DNA of 64,000 nucleotides from Plantibacter sp. Leaf314 (GCF_001423185.1 NZ_LMOB01000003.1:186001-250000), one strand, 5' to 3'. Positions 38,698 through 47,512 are shown, counted from the first letter of the stretch. Notes: a model not told the origin generated them from the letters alone. Numbers and translations: made by a program.

Positions 38698-39069
38698 ATG
38701 GAAAGCGCACCGATCATGGCCTGGACCCTGCAGAACGAGATCCCGATCCCCGCGGACGTGACCCAGCTGCTCGTGCAGGGGGAACAGGCGGTCGCGGCGT
38801 TCAAGACGTTCCGCGACTCCGCGGTGTTCACCACCAAGCGGCTCATCGTGCGCGATGCGCAGGGCATCTCCGGCAAGAAGGTCGAGATCTACTCCCTGCC
38901 GTACAGCTCGATCAACATGTGGTCCTCCGAGAACGCCGGAACCCTCGACTGGAACTCGGAGATCGAACTCTGGACCAGGGCTGGGCACATCAAGGTGAAG
39001 CTTGCGAAGGGCGTCGACGTCCGTCGTCTCGACAGCCTCATCGCGTGGGCGGTCCTCCAGGCGCACTAG
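38698..39069 (+). CDS. Bacterial PH domain protein
   Basis: A 123-residue protein that is almost entirely one bacterial PH domain: TFRDSAVFTTKRLIVRDAQG, then KKVEIYSLPYSSINMWSSEN and a C-terminal helix SLIAWAVLQAH. The family is common in Gram-positive bacteria, and the function is usually unknown. CACAAT (38686-38691) lies six bases before the ATG. The P-loop kinase gene starts three bases after its stop, so the two form an operon. Confidence 0.85.
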   Translation: MESAPIMAWTLQNEIPIPADVTQLLVQGEQAVAAFKTFRDSAVFTTKRLIVRDAQGISGKKVEIYSLPYSSINMWSSENAGTLDWNSEIELWTRAGHIKVKLAKGVDVRRLDSLIAWAVLQAH

Positions 39070-39072
39070 CGC

Positions 39073-39638
39073 GTGACGAACATGCAGGACACACCCGCCA
39101 CGGACGTGATCTTCATCGGAGGTCGCTCGGGCGTCGGGAAGACGTCGGTGGCTGCCGAAGCATCCAGGATCCTGCAACGCGCCGACCTTCCTCCTGTCGT
39201 CATCGACGGCGACAATCTCGACCAGGCGTACCCGGAACCACGGCGCAACGGCAGCGACCTGGCAGAGCAGAACCTTGCAGCCATGTGGGCGAACTACCGG
39301 TCGGCAGGCTACTTCCGCCTCCTGTACACGAACACCGTCAGCGTGCTGCAGATCCCCACGCTGGTCGCCGCCCTCGGCACGAACGTCCGTTCGTTCGGCG
39401 TGCTCTTGACCGCGACCGACAGGACCGCCGCGCAGCGTCTCGCTCGGCGCGAGATCGGGACGGCGCTCGAGGAGCACACCTCGAGCGGAGTGCTCGCGCG
39501 GCCACCAAGCTGGAGGAGGCGAGCACGGCGCGCAGGGTCGTCACCGATGACCGGGCCGTGCAGGAGATCGCTCACGAGATCCTCTGGGTGGCAGGCTGGC
39601 TGGCCGATCCCGGTGGCCGGAATCACTCGAGCGCCTAG
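39073..39638 (+). pseudogene. P-loop nucleotide-binding protein (kinase-like), frameshifted
   Basis: The frame opens at GTG 39073 and encodes an N-terminal P-loop kinase-like fold: IFIGGRSGVGKTSVAAEA is Walker A, and VVIDGDNLDQAYPEP and LLTATDRTAAQRLARREIG fit a small-molecule or zeta-type kinase. Homology-like sequence breaks off at EEHTS near 39483 and resumes one frame over as ERSARAATKLEEASTARRVV, ending HEILWVAGWLAD at the TAG 39636-39638. One missing base around 39481-39485 explains this. In the uncorrected frame the protein runs on as Arg/Ser-rich junk to 40053. It is either a recent inactivating mutation or a sequencing error. Confidence 0.75.
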
Positions 39639-39662
39639 CGCCGGGCTGCGGACCGGGCCGTC

Positions 39663-40226
39663 TCACCGGTCCCAGATGCTGCGGTACCCCGGGGAGAAGG
39701 CGATCATCGCCGCGAGCAGGGTTCCGGTACTGAGGAGCGGGAGCGCCGGCCCGAGCTCCCAGGGCGAGTCCGCGAAGATGCCGACCAGCATCACCATCCA
39801 GGCTCCGATGTTGCCGAGGATGAGCACGATGATGACGGTCACGGCCGTGGCACCCGCCCGGGCGGAGGTCCGGTTCCCCCGGAACACCGGGGTGGTGCAG
39901 ATCGCCGCGATGATCACCAGGATGAGCACCAGGAACGCGCTCGCGAACAGGATCGAGGCGGCCTCCGGATCACCGTCGTCATCGCGATCGGCGAAACCAG
40001 CGAGGAAGAAGAAGAGGTTGAAGACCTCCGTGCCCTCGTCGTCGGTCGTCTGACTGGCGAACGGCACGAACAGCGAGAGGATGAGCGCGACCTCCAGCAG
40101 CAACATGGGGATGGTAATCAGGATGGATTCGATGCTCGCCACGCGCTGTTCGAGCCGGGTGCGTGCCGCCTGCGCCGCGACCGACTCGGTCGTACTCGTC
40201 TGTTCCTGGCTTTCGGATGCACTCAT
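39663..40226 (-). CDS. Hypothetical four-helix membrane protein
   Basis: A 187-residue protein with four predicted membrane segments: ILITIPMLLLEVALILSLFV, ILFASAFLVLILVIIAAICT, VTVIIVLILGNIGAWMVMLV and LPLLSTGTLLAAMIAFS. The N-terminal ~30 residues are polar with a possible short coiled coil, and there is an acidic loop DRDDDGDPEA. No family is recognised. It converges with the frameshifted kinase gene, and its stop is 25 bp from that gene's end. Confidence 0.75.
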   Translation of the reverse strand: MSASESQEQTSTTESVAAQAARTRLEQRVASIESILITIPMLLLEVALILSLFVPFASQTTDDEGTEVFNLFFFLAGFADRDDDGDPEAASILFASAFLVLILVIIAAICTTPVFRGNRTSARAGATAVTVIIVLILGNIGAWMVMLVGIFADSPWELGPALPLLSTGTLLAAMIAFSPGYRSIWDR

Positions 40227-40339
40227 CGCTGACCCCCGTCTCGGCTACTGCGAAGGCTGGCCACCCGTTGTGTCCTCGACCTCCGACCTGGTCATGGTAG
40301 TCGCGACGGACCGACCGCGTCGGAGACGGGCCGAGGGGC

Positions 40340-40738
40340 TCAGGCGGCGTCCAACTCGGCCGGATGCTCCTCGCGCAGGGCCGGGCAATGCTCGGGCGTC
40401 GGGTGGAGCGTGATGTCGATGACCGCTTCGAGGCGGGCGCGCGCCGCCTCGAGGTCCGCCAGCTGCGCCGTGATGCGGTCGCGTTCGGTCCGAAGCAGCT
40501 CGAGGGATTCCGGCGTCGCGACCCCGGCGTCGACGCAGGGGAGGAGCTGCACGATGGTGCGGCTCGGGAGGCCGGCCGCGAAGAGCTGCTGCACGAGCTC
40601 GACCCGTTCGACCGCCGCTTGTTCGTAGTGGCGCTGGCCGCTCGTCGTGCGCGTAGCGGTGAGCAGCCCTTGCTCTTCGTAGTAGCGGAGCGAGCGGACG
40701 CTCGCCCCGGTCCGAGCCGCGAGATCCCCGATGCGCAT
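40340..40738 (-). CDS. MerR family transcriptional regulator
   Basis: A 132-residue MerR-type activator. The winged helix is MRIGDLAARTGASVRSLRYY followed by EEQGLL and the wing RTTSGQRHY, then a dimerising coiled coil (RTERDRITAQLADLEAARAR). A short Cys-containing tail (EHCPALREEH) could sense a ligand, but the C-terminus is too short for a drug-binding domain. ATG 40738 is chosen because the alternative GTG at 40762 would lie inside the operator, and GGAAGA is just upstream. It is divergent from the SDR at 40831, which it very likely controls. Confidence 0.92.
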   Translation of the reverse strand: MRIGDLAARTGASVRSLRYYEEQGLLTATRTTSGQRHYEQAAVERVELVQQLFAAGLPSRTIVQLLPCVDAGVATPESLELLRTERDRITAQLADLEAARARLEAVIDITLHPTPEHCPALREEHPAELDAA

Positions 40739-40756
40739 CGATCTTCCGTTCCTGGC

Positions 40757-40788
40757 TTGCACCTGACATTGATGTGAGGTCTTAGCCT
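40757..40788 (+). promoter_or_regulatory. MerR-type promoter and operator for the SDR gene
   Basis: TTGCAC (40757-40762) and TAGCCT (40783-40788) are separated by an unusually long 20-bp spacer. The dyad ACCTGACATTGATGTGAGGT (40761-40780) fills that spacer, with arms matching at eight of ten positions. A long spacer carrying a dyad is the hallmark of MerR/SoxR-activated promoters. The promoter points to the SDR gene. Confidence 0.75.
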
Positions 40789-40830
40789 AACCAGGCTGCT
40801 GCGGGATCGCCCCGCACACGGGAAGGAATC

Positions 40831-41532
40831 ATGGACATCGCAGGATCCGTCGCACTCGTCACCGGCTCGAACCGGGGCATCGGGCGTCGCTTCGTCACCC
40901 AGCTGCTCGAGCGCGGCGCGGCGAAGGTGTACGCGACCGCGCGCCGCCCCGAGCTCGTCGACATCCCCGGCGTGGAGGTGCTGCAGCTCGACATCACCGA
41001 CCAGGCCTCCGTCGAGGCTGCGGCCGCGATCGCGACCGACGTCACGCTGCTCGTCAACAACGCCGGCATCGCCACGCAGGGCTCGATGCTGACCGGCGAC
41101 CTCGCCGACGCGCGTCGCGAGATGGACACCCACTACTGGGGCAACCTCGCCATGGTGCGTGCCTTCGCTCCGGTGATCGAAGGGAACGGGGGCGGGGCGA
41201 TCGTCAACGTGCTCTCCGCCCTGAGCTGGTTCGCCCACCCGGGTTCCGGCGGATACGCCGCGGCCAAGGCGGCGGAGTGGAACATGACGAACGCGGTCCG
41301 TCTGGAACTCACACCGAAGGGGGTCTCGGTGCAGGGGCTGCACCTGGGTGCCGCCGACACCGACATCATGGCGGGCTACGAGGGGCCGATGGTCGACCCG
41401 GCGGACGTCGCCCGGGCGAGCCTCGACGGCGTCGAGCAGGGTGTCGCGGAGGTCGTCGTCGACGACTGGAGCGCCATGGTCAAGGCGTCGCTCGCCAACG
41501 CCCCCGAGGGGTTCTACGCGCAGTTCGCCTGA
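40831..41532 (+). CDS. Short-chain dehydrogenase/reductase under MerR control
   Basis: A 233-residue classical SDR. The nucleotide motif is VTGSNRGIGRRF, LLVNNAG follows, the Ser is in NVLSALSWF and the Tyr/Lys pair in YAAAKAA. YATARRPE after the second strand suggests NADPH. GGAAGGA lies 6-7 nt before the ATG, so this one has a ribosome binding site, and its leader starts at the MerR promoter. Such MerR/SDR pairs often respond to aldehydes or oxidants, but the substrate is unknown. Confidence 0.92.
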   Translation: MDIAGSVALVTGSNRGIGRRFVTQLLERGAAKVYATARRPELVDIPGVEVLQLDITDQASVEAAAAIATDVTLLVNNAGIATQGSMLTGDLADARREMDTHYWGNLAMVRAFAPVIEGNGGGAIVNVLSALSWFAHPGSGGYAAAKAAEWNMTNAVRLELTPKGVSVQGLHLGAADTDIMAGYEGPMVDPADVARASLDGVEQGVAEVVVDDWSAMVKASLANAPEGFYAQFA

Positions 41533-41613
41533 GGCCCGCTCCGGTGAGCGGTGTCCCGTCCGGCGTCGCCGGCTCCGGGACGCCGCCGCAGGAGAGCGCG
41601 CATACTGGATGCC

Positions 41614-41925
41614 ATGAGTGACGACGCTGGGGCGCAGCCGCAGGGCCGGGGAGCCGTCGACGACGCCGTCCTCGAGGCGACCATCCTCGACCTCCTCGGC
41701 AAGCGCGCCGTCACCTCGTCCATCTGCCCGTCCGACGCCGCCCGTGCCGTCGGCGGCGAGGACTGGCGCGAGCTCATGGACGACACCCGCCGGGTCGCCT
41801 GGCGGCTCGTCGACGCCGGCCGGGTGCGCATCACCCAGGGCGACGAGGCGGTCGACCGCGAGACCGTCCGTGGCCCCATCCGGATCCGCTGGGCGACGGA
41901 AGCCGGGAGTGACACCGAACGGTGA
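41614..41925 (+). CDS. DUF3253 domain protein
   Basis: A 103-residue protein matching DUF3253: LEATILDLLGKRAVTSSICP, then SDAARAVGGEDWRELMDDTR, RVAWRLVDAGRVRITQGDE and GPIRIR. The pattern is a winged-helix-like small domain of unknown role. CATACT (41601-41606) lies seven bases before the ATG, suggesting a leaderless start. Confidence 0.82.
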   Translation: MSDDAGAQPQGRGAVDDAVLEATILDLLGKRAVTSSICPSDAARAVGGEDWRELMDDTRRVAWRLVDAGRVRITQGDEAVDRETVRGPIRIRWATEAGSDTER

Positions 41926-41975
41926 GGCCGGCCCAGACCGGTGATCCGTGCGCCGTCGGCGGTTAGGCTTGGGAC

Positions 41976-42566
41976 ATGACCATCGCCCTCGTCCGTCACG
42001 GACAGACCGCCTGGAACTTCGAACGACGGTTGCAGGGGACGACGGACATCCCGCTGAACGACACGGGGCGGGAGCAGGCGGCCACGGTCGCCCCTCGCCT
42101 CACGGGCACCTGGGACGTCGTGGTCAGCTCCCCGCTCGGACGTGCCCGCGAGACGGCGCAGATCATCGCCGACGCCCTTGGGCTGAAGCTCGGCGGCACC
42201 TACCCCGACATGGTCGAGCGGCACTACGGCGACGCGGAAGGCGCGACCGCGCAGATGGTGCTCGACAACTGGCCCGACCACCAGTACCCGAACCTCGAGA
42301 CCGAGGAGTCGGTCGTCGAACGCGGCATGCGCGGCATCGAGGCGATCACTCGCGACCACCCGGGCAAGAACGTCCTCGTCGTGAGCCACGGCACGCTCAT
42401 CCGCCTGACCCTCAGCCACCTGTCGGGCACCACGGTCCCGCCGCTCGAGAACTGTTCCGTGTCGGTCATCGAGGCGACCGACGACGGCTGGTCGCTCCTC
42501 GACGCCGGAACCGCTCGCACCACCCCGTCCCTCGAGACGGCGCTCTCCGGCCCCACCGCACGGTGA
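41976..42566 (+). CDS. Histidine phosphatase family protein
   Basis: A 196-residue phosphatase of the phosphoglycerate-mutase-like superfamily. LVRHGQTAWN carries the catalytic RHG, SSPLGRARETAQ the second Arg, and VVSHGTLIRLT the second His. The substrate may be a phosphosugar or nucleotide; a glycolytic mutase is unlikely given the length. TAGGCT (41964-41969) lies six bases before the ATG. Its stop overlaps the next start (GTGA), so it is coupled to the TSUP permease gene. Confidence 0.9.
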   Translation: MTIALVRHGQTAWNFERRLQGTTDIPLNDTGREQAATVAPRLTGTWDVVVSSPLGRARETAQIIADALGLKLGGTYPDMVERHYGDAEGATAQMVLDNWPDHQYPNLETEESVVERGMRGIEAITRDHPGKNVLVVSHGTLIRLTLSHLSGTTVPPLENCSVSVIEATDDGWSLLDAGTARTTPSLETALSGPTAR

Positions 42567-43360
42567 CCGGAGACGACACGACCGGCCGTCCGGTCCGATC
42601 CGCGTCCGGCATCGCCTGGCTCATCGGGATCGGCCTGACCGCCGGGTTCCTGTCGGGGCTCTTCGGCGTCGGCGGCGGCATCCTCATCGTCCCCGCCGTC
42701 GTGTTCCTCCTCGGGTTCGGGCAACGGCTCGCCGCTGGGACCTCGCTCGCCGCGATCGTCCCGACGTCGCTCGTCGGGGTCATCTCCTACGCGGTGAACG
42801 GCACGGTCGACTGGGTGGCGGCGATCCTGCTGGCGGCCGGCGCGATCGGAGGCGCCCAGCTCGGCAGTTATCTGCTGGCGAAGCTCCCCAAGAAGGCGCT
42901 CCAGTGGGGCTTCATCGGCTTCCTGCTCGTCGTCGTGGTCTCCCTGTTCCTCATCGTCCCGTCCCGCACCGCCGAGATCGATCTGCACGTCGGTTCGATC
43001 ATCGGCCTCATCCTCCTGGGCTTCCTGACCGGCGTCCTGTCGGGACTCCTCGGGATCGGCGGCGGGGTCGTCGTCGTGCCGATGCTCATCCTGCTGTTCG
43101 GAGCGAGCGACCTCATCGCCAAGGGCACGTCGTTGCTCATGATGGTGCCGACCGCGATCTCCGGCACCGTCGGCAACGTCCGGCGTGGCAACGTCGACCT
43201 CCGCGCCGCGGCGATCATCGGGGTCGCGGCGTGCACGACGACCGCGCTCGGCGCCATCGTCGCGTCGGTCGTCCCGCCGTTCGTCGGCAACCTGCTCTTC
43301 GCGGCGTTCCTCGTGGTCATCGCGATCCGCATGGTGTTCCAGGCGCTGAAGCGCTCCTGA
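42563..43360 (+). CDS. TSUP (TauE/SafE) family permease
   Basis: A 265-residue membrane protein of the TauE/SafE family with about eight helices in two similar halves; the repeated signature is GLFGVGGGILIVPAVVFLLG in the first half and GLLGIGGGVVVVPMLILLFG in the second. These carriers export or import small sulfur-containing anions such as sulfite or sulfonates. GTG 42563 overlaps the phosphatase stop by four bases. Confidence 0.9.
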   Translation: MTGDDTTGRPVRSASGIAWLIGIGLTAGFLSGLFGVGGGILIVPAVVFLLGFGQRLAAGTSLAAIVPTSLVGVISYAVNGTVDWVAAILLAAGAIGGAQLGSYLLAKLPKKALQWGFIGFLLVVVVSLFLIVPSRTAEIDLHVGSIIGLILLGFLTGVLSGLLGIGGGVVVVPMLILLFGASDLIAKGTSLLMMVPTAISGTVGNVRRGNVDLRAAAIIGVAACTTTALGAIVASVVPPFVGNLLFAAFLVVIAIRMVFQALKRS

Positions 43361-43423
43361 TCACCCCGGTCGTCGATCCGGCTCCAAGACCCCCTCGCCG
43401 GGCCAGCGGGTAGGCTGGAGGGC

Positions 43424-43873
43424 GTGTCAGTGAACCCAGAGCTCGCCGGTCGGGTCTTCCCGCCCGTCGCCCCGTACCTGGTCGGACGCGAGAAGATCCG
43501 CGAGTTCTCGCGGGCCGTCTTCGCGACGAACCCCATCAACCTCGACCCGGAAGCGGCACGCGCCGCAGGCCACGCCGACGTGGTCGCGCCGCCGACCTTC
43601 GCGGTCGTCGTGCAGGAGCACACGCTGCAGCAGCTCCTCGCCGAGCCGGACGCTGGCATCGACTTCAGTCGGGTCGTCCACGGCGACCAGCGGTTCGTGC
43701 ACCACCGCCCGATCGTCGCAGGCGATGAACTGACCGCGCAGCTGACGGTCACCTCGATCAAGTCCCTGGGCGGCCACTCCATGGTGACGTGCGACTCGGT
43801 CATGACCGACGCCGACGGCGAGCCGGTGGTCACCGCGACCTCGACGCTCGTGGTGCGAGGAGACGAAGGATGA
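43424..43873 (+). CDS. MaoC-like dehydratase, FAS1-type N-terminal (HadA-like)
   Basis: A 149-residue hot-dog fold protein of the FAS1-type dehydratase subfamily, matching the stabilising HadA/HadC-like subunit: GREKIREFSRAVFATNP, VVAPPTFAVVV and RFVHHRPIVAGDELTA. It would pair with the catalytic subunit encoded by the next gene, overlapping by ATGA. In mycobacteria such dimers act in fatty-acid elongation for mycolate; Microbacteriaceae lack mycolates, so the role here is open. The GTG start follows TAGGCT (43411-43416) by seven bases. Confidence 0.88.
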   Translation: MSVNPELAGRVFPPVAPYLVGREKIREFSRAVFATNPINLDPEAARAAGHADVVAPPTFAVVVQEHTLQQLLAEPDAGIDFSRVVHGDQRFVHHRPIVAGDELTAQLTVTSIKSLGGHSMVTCDSVMTDADGEPVVTATSTLVVRGDEG

Positions 43874-44304
43874 GCGACGTGCAGCAGACGACTCCCGCCA
43901 TGCCCGCCGTCGGCGACGTCGTCGCCGAGCGGACGGTCCACCTCACCCGCGACGCGCTCGTGCGCTACGCCGGTGCCTCGGGCGACTTCAACCCGATCCA
44001 CTACCGCGACGACGTCGCCGCGTCCGTCGGGCTGCCCGGTGTCCTCGCGCACGGCATGCTGACGATGGGGATCGCCGCGCAGCCGGTGGTCGACTGGATC
44101 GGCGACCCCGGCCGCGTGCTCGACTACCAGGTGCGGTTCACGCGCCCGGTCGTCGTCGACCCGGAGACCGGCGCCGAACTCCACATCGTCGCGAAGGTCG
44201 GCAAGCTCGACGCGGACGCGCAGACCGCACGCATCGACCTCACCGTCACCTTCGCCGAGCAGACGGTGCTCGGTAAGGCGCAGCTCGTCGTCGGCTTCGC
44301 CTGA
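43870..44304 (+). CDS. MaoC-like dehydratase (HadB-like)
   Basis: A 144-residue hot-dog fold hydratase. The catalytic motif is YAGASGDFNPIHYRDD, giving the Asp and His of the MaoC active site, followed by GLPGVLAHGMLTMGIAAQPV. It is the catalytic partner of the preceding HadA-like subunit (four-base overlap). It probably dehydrates 3-hydroxyacyl thioesters. murB begins 14 bp after its stop. Confidence 0.9.
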   Translation: MSDVQQTTPAMPAVGDVVAERTVHLTRDALVRYAGASGDFNPIHYRDDVAASVGLPGVLAHGMLTMGIAAQPVVDWIGDPGRVLDYQVRFTRPVVVDPETGAELHIVAKVGKLDADAQTARIDLTVTFAEQTVLGKAQLVVGFA

Positions 44305-44317
44305 GCTGCGGAGCGCC

Positions 44318-45454
44318 ATGACCGACACCATCAGTCTGCGCGAGCTCACCACCCTGCAGGTGGGTGGGCCCGCCGCAGCCTTCGTGGAGTGCACGAGCGA
44401 GGCCGAGCTGATCGACGCCGTGCTCGACGTCTGGAACACCGACCAGCCATGGCTGCTGCTCGGGGGCGGATCGAACCTCCTCGTCGGCGACGAGCCGATC
44501 GAGGCCACCGTCATCAGGGCGGCGAACCGCGGCATCGAACGGCTCGAGGCTCCCGCCGGACGCGTCCGGTTGCGGGTGCAGGCCGGCGAGGACTGGGAGG
44601 CGCTCGTCGCCTACACGGTGGAGCACGGCTTCGCGGGCATCGAGGCGCTCTCCGGTATCCCGGGATCCTGTGGGGCGGCCCCCGTCCAGAACATCGGCGC
44701 CTACGGACAGGAGATCGTGTCGTCGCTCGTCGCGGTCGATCTGCTCGACGAGGAGTCGCAGACCGTCGAGCGCGTCCCCGCCGCCGAGCTCGGTCTCGGG
44801 TACCGGACGTCGGTCCTGAAGCGTCACGGCGGTGGGGAGCCCGAGCGGTCGGGCGTGGTCGTCGCGATCGTCATCGAGCTCGACGACGTCGGTGTCGACG
44901 GTCTCGCCGCGCCGATCGCCTATCAGCAGCTCGCCTTCGCGCTCGGCGTGGAGGTCGGCGAGCAGGTCCGTCTGGCCCAGGTGCGCACGACGGTGCTCGC
45001 GCTCCGCGCCTCGAAGGGCATGGTGCTCGACCCGGACGACCCCGACACCGCCAGCGCCGGATCGTTCTTCACGAACCCGATCGTGTCCGAGCACGTCGCC
45101 CGCTCGCTCCCCGGTGACGCTCCCTGGTGGCCCGTCGACCCGCCGGCCGACGACGACACCGAGTACGTCTTCCCACTCGGCGAGGTCGTCAACCCTCCCC
45201 GGCCGGCTCCCGTGGAGCGGCTGGCGAAGCTGTCTGCGGCCTGGCTGATCGAGCGGGCCGGGGTCCGTCGTGGGTTCGCGCTCCCCGGATCGCACGCCGC
45301 GGTCTCCACGAAGCACACCCTCGCGCTGACGAATCGAGGCGGCGCGACCGCCACCGAGATCGCCGAGCTCGCCCGCTTCGTGCAGGCGCGGGTCCACGCC
45401 GAGTTCGGTGTGCTCCTGCAGCCCGAACCCGTGGTGGTCGGCGTCACGATCTGA
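44318..45454 (+). CDS. murB: UDP-N-acetylmuramate dehydrogenase
   Basis: A 378-residue flavoenzyme that reduces UDP-GlcNAc-enolpyruvate to UDP-MurNAc in peptidoglycan synthesis. LLGGGSNLLVGDEP is the FAD-binding motif, SGIPGSCGAAPVQNIGAYGQ the second, and AGSFFTNPIVS carries the catalytic serine. The long insertion between the FAD and catalytic domains is the type I form. The start ATG 44318 lies 14 bp after hadB, so the three genes form an operon. Confidence 0.95.
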   Translation: MTDTISLRELTTLQVGGPAAAFVECTSEAELIDAVLDVWNTDQPWLLLGGGSNLLVGDEPIEATVIRAANRGIERLEAPAGRVRLRVQAGEDWEALVAYTVEHGFAGIEALSGIPGSCGAAPVQNIGAYGQEIVSSLVAVDLLDEESQTVERVPAAELGLGYRTSVLKRHGGGEPERSGVVVAIVIELDDVGVDGLAAPIAYQQLAFALGVEVGEQVRLAQVRTTVLALRASKGMVLDPDDPDTASAGSFFTNPIVSEHVARSLPGDAPWWPVDPPADDDTEYVFPLGEVVNPPRPAPVERLAKLSAAWLIERAGVRRGFALPGSHAAVSTKHTLALTNRGGATATEIAELARFVQARVHAEFGVLLQPEPVVVGVTI

Positions 45455-45514
45455 CGGCGACGTCGTCTTCCAGCCGAACGTCCGCCCACCGCATACCGGC
45501 GGGCGGACGACGGA

Positions 45515-46726
45515 TCAGGACGCGAAGAGGCGCTGCAGCCGCTGGACGCCCTCGAGGAGCTGGTCGTCGCCGAGTGCGTAGCTGAACCGCAGGTACCCGG
45601 ACGGCCCGAACGCCTCGCCGGGGACGGCGGCGACCTCGGCCTGGTCGAGCATGAGGTCCGCGAGCTCGAGTGAGGTCGTGGGCGTCACGCCGCCGAACGT
45701 CCGGCCGAGCAGTGCCGTCACGTCGGGGTAGACGTAGAAGGCGCCCTGCGGCGTGGGCGTCGCGAAGCCGTCGATGGTGTTGAGCTCTTCGACGATGAGC
45801 TTGCGACGACGGTCGAAGGCCTCGCGCATGGCCTCCGCAGCATCCTGCGGGCCGGTGAGGGCCGCGATCGCCGCGCGCTGCGCGATGTTGTTCACGTTGC
45901 CGGACAGGTGCGACTGGAGGTTGCCGAGCGCCTTGATGGCGTCCGCCGGGCCGACGGTCCACCCCACGCGCCAGCCGGTCATCGCGTAGGTCTTCGCCAC
46001 CCCGTTGACGAGGAGGGTCTGCTCCGCGAGCTCGGGGACCGCCTCGACGATGGACGTCGCACGGACGCCGTCGTAGGTGAGGTTCTGGTAGATCTCGTCG
46101 GAGATGACCCAGATGCCGTGCTCGAGCGCCCACTCGCCGATGGCCTTCGTCTGCTCGGGGGAGTAGACGGAGCCGGTCGGGTTCGACGGCGAGACGAAGA
46201 GGAGGACCTTGGTGCGTGGGGTGCGCGCCGCCTCGAGCTGCTCGACCGTGACCTGGTAGTTCTGCGAGGCGTCGGCGAAGACGTCGACCGCGACACCGTC
46301 GGCCAGGGCGATGGCCTCCGGGTAGGTGGTCCAGAACGGCGTGGGCACGATGACCTCGTCGCCGGGGTTCAGCAGCACCTGGAACGCCTCGTACACCGAC
46401 TGCTTACCGCCGTTGGTGACGATGACCCGGCCGGGGTCGACCTCGAGACCGGAGTCGCGGAGCGTCTTCTCGGCGATCGCCGCGCGGAGGTCGGGCAGCC
46501 CGGCGGCGGGCGTGTACCGGTGCGCCTTCGGGTCGCGCGCGGCGACGAGGGCGGCCTCGACGATGTGCTCCGGCGTCGGGAAGTCGGGCTCGCCCGCCGC
46601 GTAGGAGATGACGGGGCGACCCTGCGCCTGCAGGGCCTTCGCCTTCGCGTCCACCTTCAGCGTGGCGGACTCGGCGATCGCTGCGATCTTCGTGGACAGG
46701 CGGGGCGTGGAGGTCGATTCAGGCAC
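45515..46726 (-). CDS. aspC: Pyridoxal-phosphate aspartate-type aminotransferase
   Basis: A 403-residue class I/II aminotransferase of the Ibeta aspartate aminotransferase group. [16 protein letters not shown] is the usual N-terminal signature, [14 protein letters not shown] starts the cofactor site, [13 protein letters not shown] and [14 protein letters not shown] hold the Asn, Asp and Tyr, and [20 protein letters not shown] contains the PLP lysine. GTG 46726 is chosen over the TTG six codons upstream. It likely makes aspartate or glutamate; broader specificity is possible. It converges with murB. Confidence 0.92.
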   Translation of the reverse strand: MPESTSTPRLSTKIAAIAESATLKVDAKAKALQAQGRPVISYAAGEPDFPTPEHIVEAALVAARDPKAHRYTPAAGLPDLRAAIAEKTLRDSGLEVDPGRVIVTNGGKQSVYEAFQVLLNPGDEVIVPTPFWTTYPEAIALADGVAVDVFADASQNYQVTVEQLEAARTPRTKVLLFVSPSNPTGSVYSPEQTKAIGEWALEHGIWVISDEIYQNLTYDGVRATSIVEAVPELAEQTLLVNGVAKTYAMTGWRVGWTVGPADAIKALGNLQSHLSGNVNNIAQRAAIAALTGPQDAAEAMREAFDRRRKLIVEELNTIDGFATPTPQGAFYVYPDVTALLGRTFGGVTPTTSLELADLMLDQAEVAAVPGEAFGPSGYLRFSYALGDDQLLEGVQRLQRLFAS

Positions 46727-46783
46727 GACTCCGAGCGTACCCAACCCGGTGTCGCGAGGACAGTGCGTGACGCGGAACGGACC

Positions 46784-47404
46784 CTATCGGGACCGGGCGC
46801 CGTCGACGGCCGCTGCCGCCCAGGCCACACCGACGCCGATGGCGGCGGAGACGCCCGTCAGGAGGTCCTCACGGGTGACGCCCGACCAGCCGGTGTGGGT
46901 CAGGCGTTCGGTCAGCAGCGGCATGGCGGCGAAGGCGAGCAGGAGGACGAAAGTCGGCAGGGACCGGCCCCGGACGATCAACCAGACCGCGGCAGCCGTG
47001 AAGGCGCCGATCGCGAAGGACATCGATCCGTACAGCAGGAACGGCGGCGTCGCGTTGGTCACGGTCGCCGACCCGAACGCATGGACCGCGAGACCGGCGA
47101 CGACGACCGCAGAGGCGAGCACGCGTCTTGCCAGGGAGGCCGGGGCGATCAGGGCACCGGCGATGAGGACCGCGCCGCCCACGAAGAACTGGAGGAGCAG
47201 GGTGCCGATGACGTCGGCGTCCGACTGGAGCCACATGACATTCAATCCGCCGCGCATGGCGAGGTAGCCACCCAGGACGACGGCCACGAGCGAGGCACCG
47301 TATCGGCTCGACGCGTTCCATCGTGGCATCGCCTGCGTCTCCGGCGAGGTCGTTCCGACCGACGGGAGACGGGCGGGCATCGCTTCCTGAACGTTGTGGG
47401 TCAT
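46784..47404 (-). CDS. Hypothetical polytopic membrane protein
   Basis: A 206-residue protein with about five predicted membrane segments, for example YGASLVAVVLGGYLAMRGG, LQFFVGGAVLIAGALI, VLASAVVVAGLAVHAF and TFVLLLAFAAMPLL. The first ~30 residues are polar. I do not recognise a family. ATG 47404 gives the most compact protein, though a longer frame is open upstream. It precedes aspC on the same strand with a 57-bp gap. Confidence 0.7.
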   Translation of the reverse strand: MTHNVQEAMPARLPSVGTTSPETQAMPRWNASSRYGASLVAVVLGGYLAMRGGLNVMWLQSDADVIGTLLLQFFVGGAVLIAGALIAPASLARRVLASAVVVAGLAVHAFGSATVTNATPPFLLYGSMSFAIGAFTAAAVWLIVRGRSLPTFVLLLAFAAMPLLTERLTHTGWSGVTREDLLTGVSAAIGVGVAWAAAAVDGARSR

Positions 47405-47453
47405 ACGCCCGACTCTACGGTGTCGGTCGCGGGGCGGCCAGAGCACGGATGCA

Positions 47454-47512
47454 CCGCCGCTCGCCGTCGGTCCCCGGAAGGATTCCGGGCGGCTTCCGAC
47501 GACGAGCGGCGG
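47454..47512 (-). terminator. Long hairpin downstream of aceB
   Basis: CCGCCGCTCG (47454-47463) pairs with CGAGCGGCGG (47503-47512), then after a mismatch GTCGG with CCGAC, and an inner CCCGGAA/TTCCGGG stem. It lies 25 bp beyond the minus-strand aceB stop codon. Confidence 0.65.

Noticed and set aside
39475..39500. Programmed frameshifting in the P-loop kinase gene
   Set aside because: There is no slippery heptamer or downstream structure that would explain it. A single-base loss or read error is simpler.
40762..40762. GTG 40762 as start of the MerR regulator
   Set aside because: It lies inside the operator dyad, and the conserved family N-terminus begins at the ATG 40738 with GGAAGA upstream.
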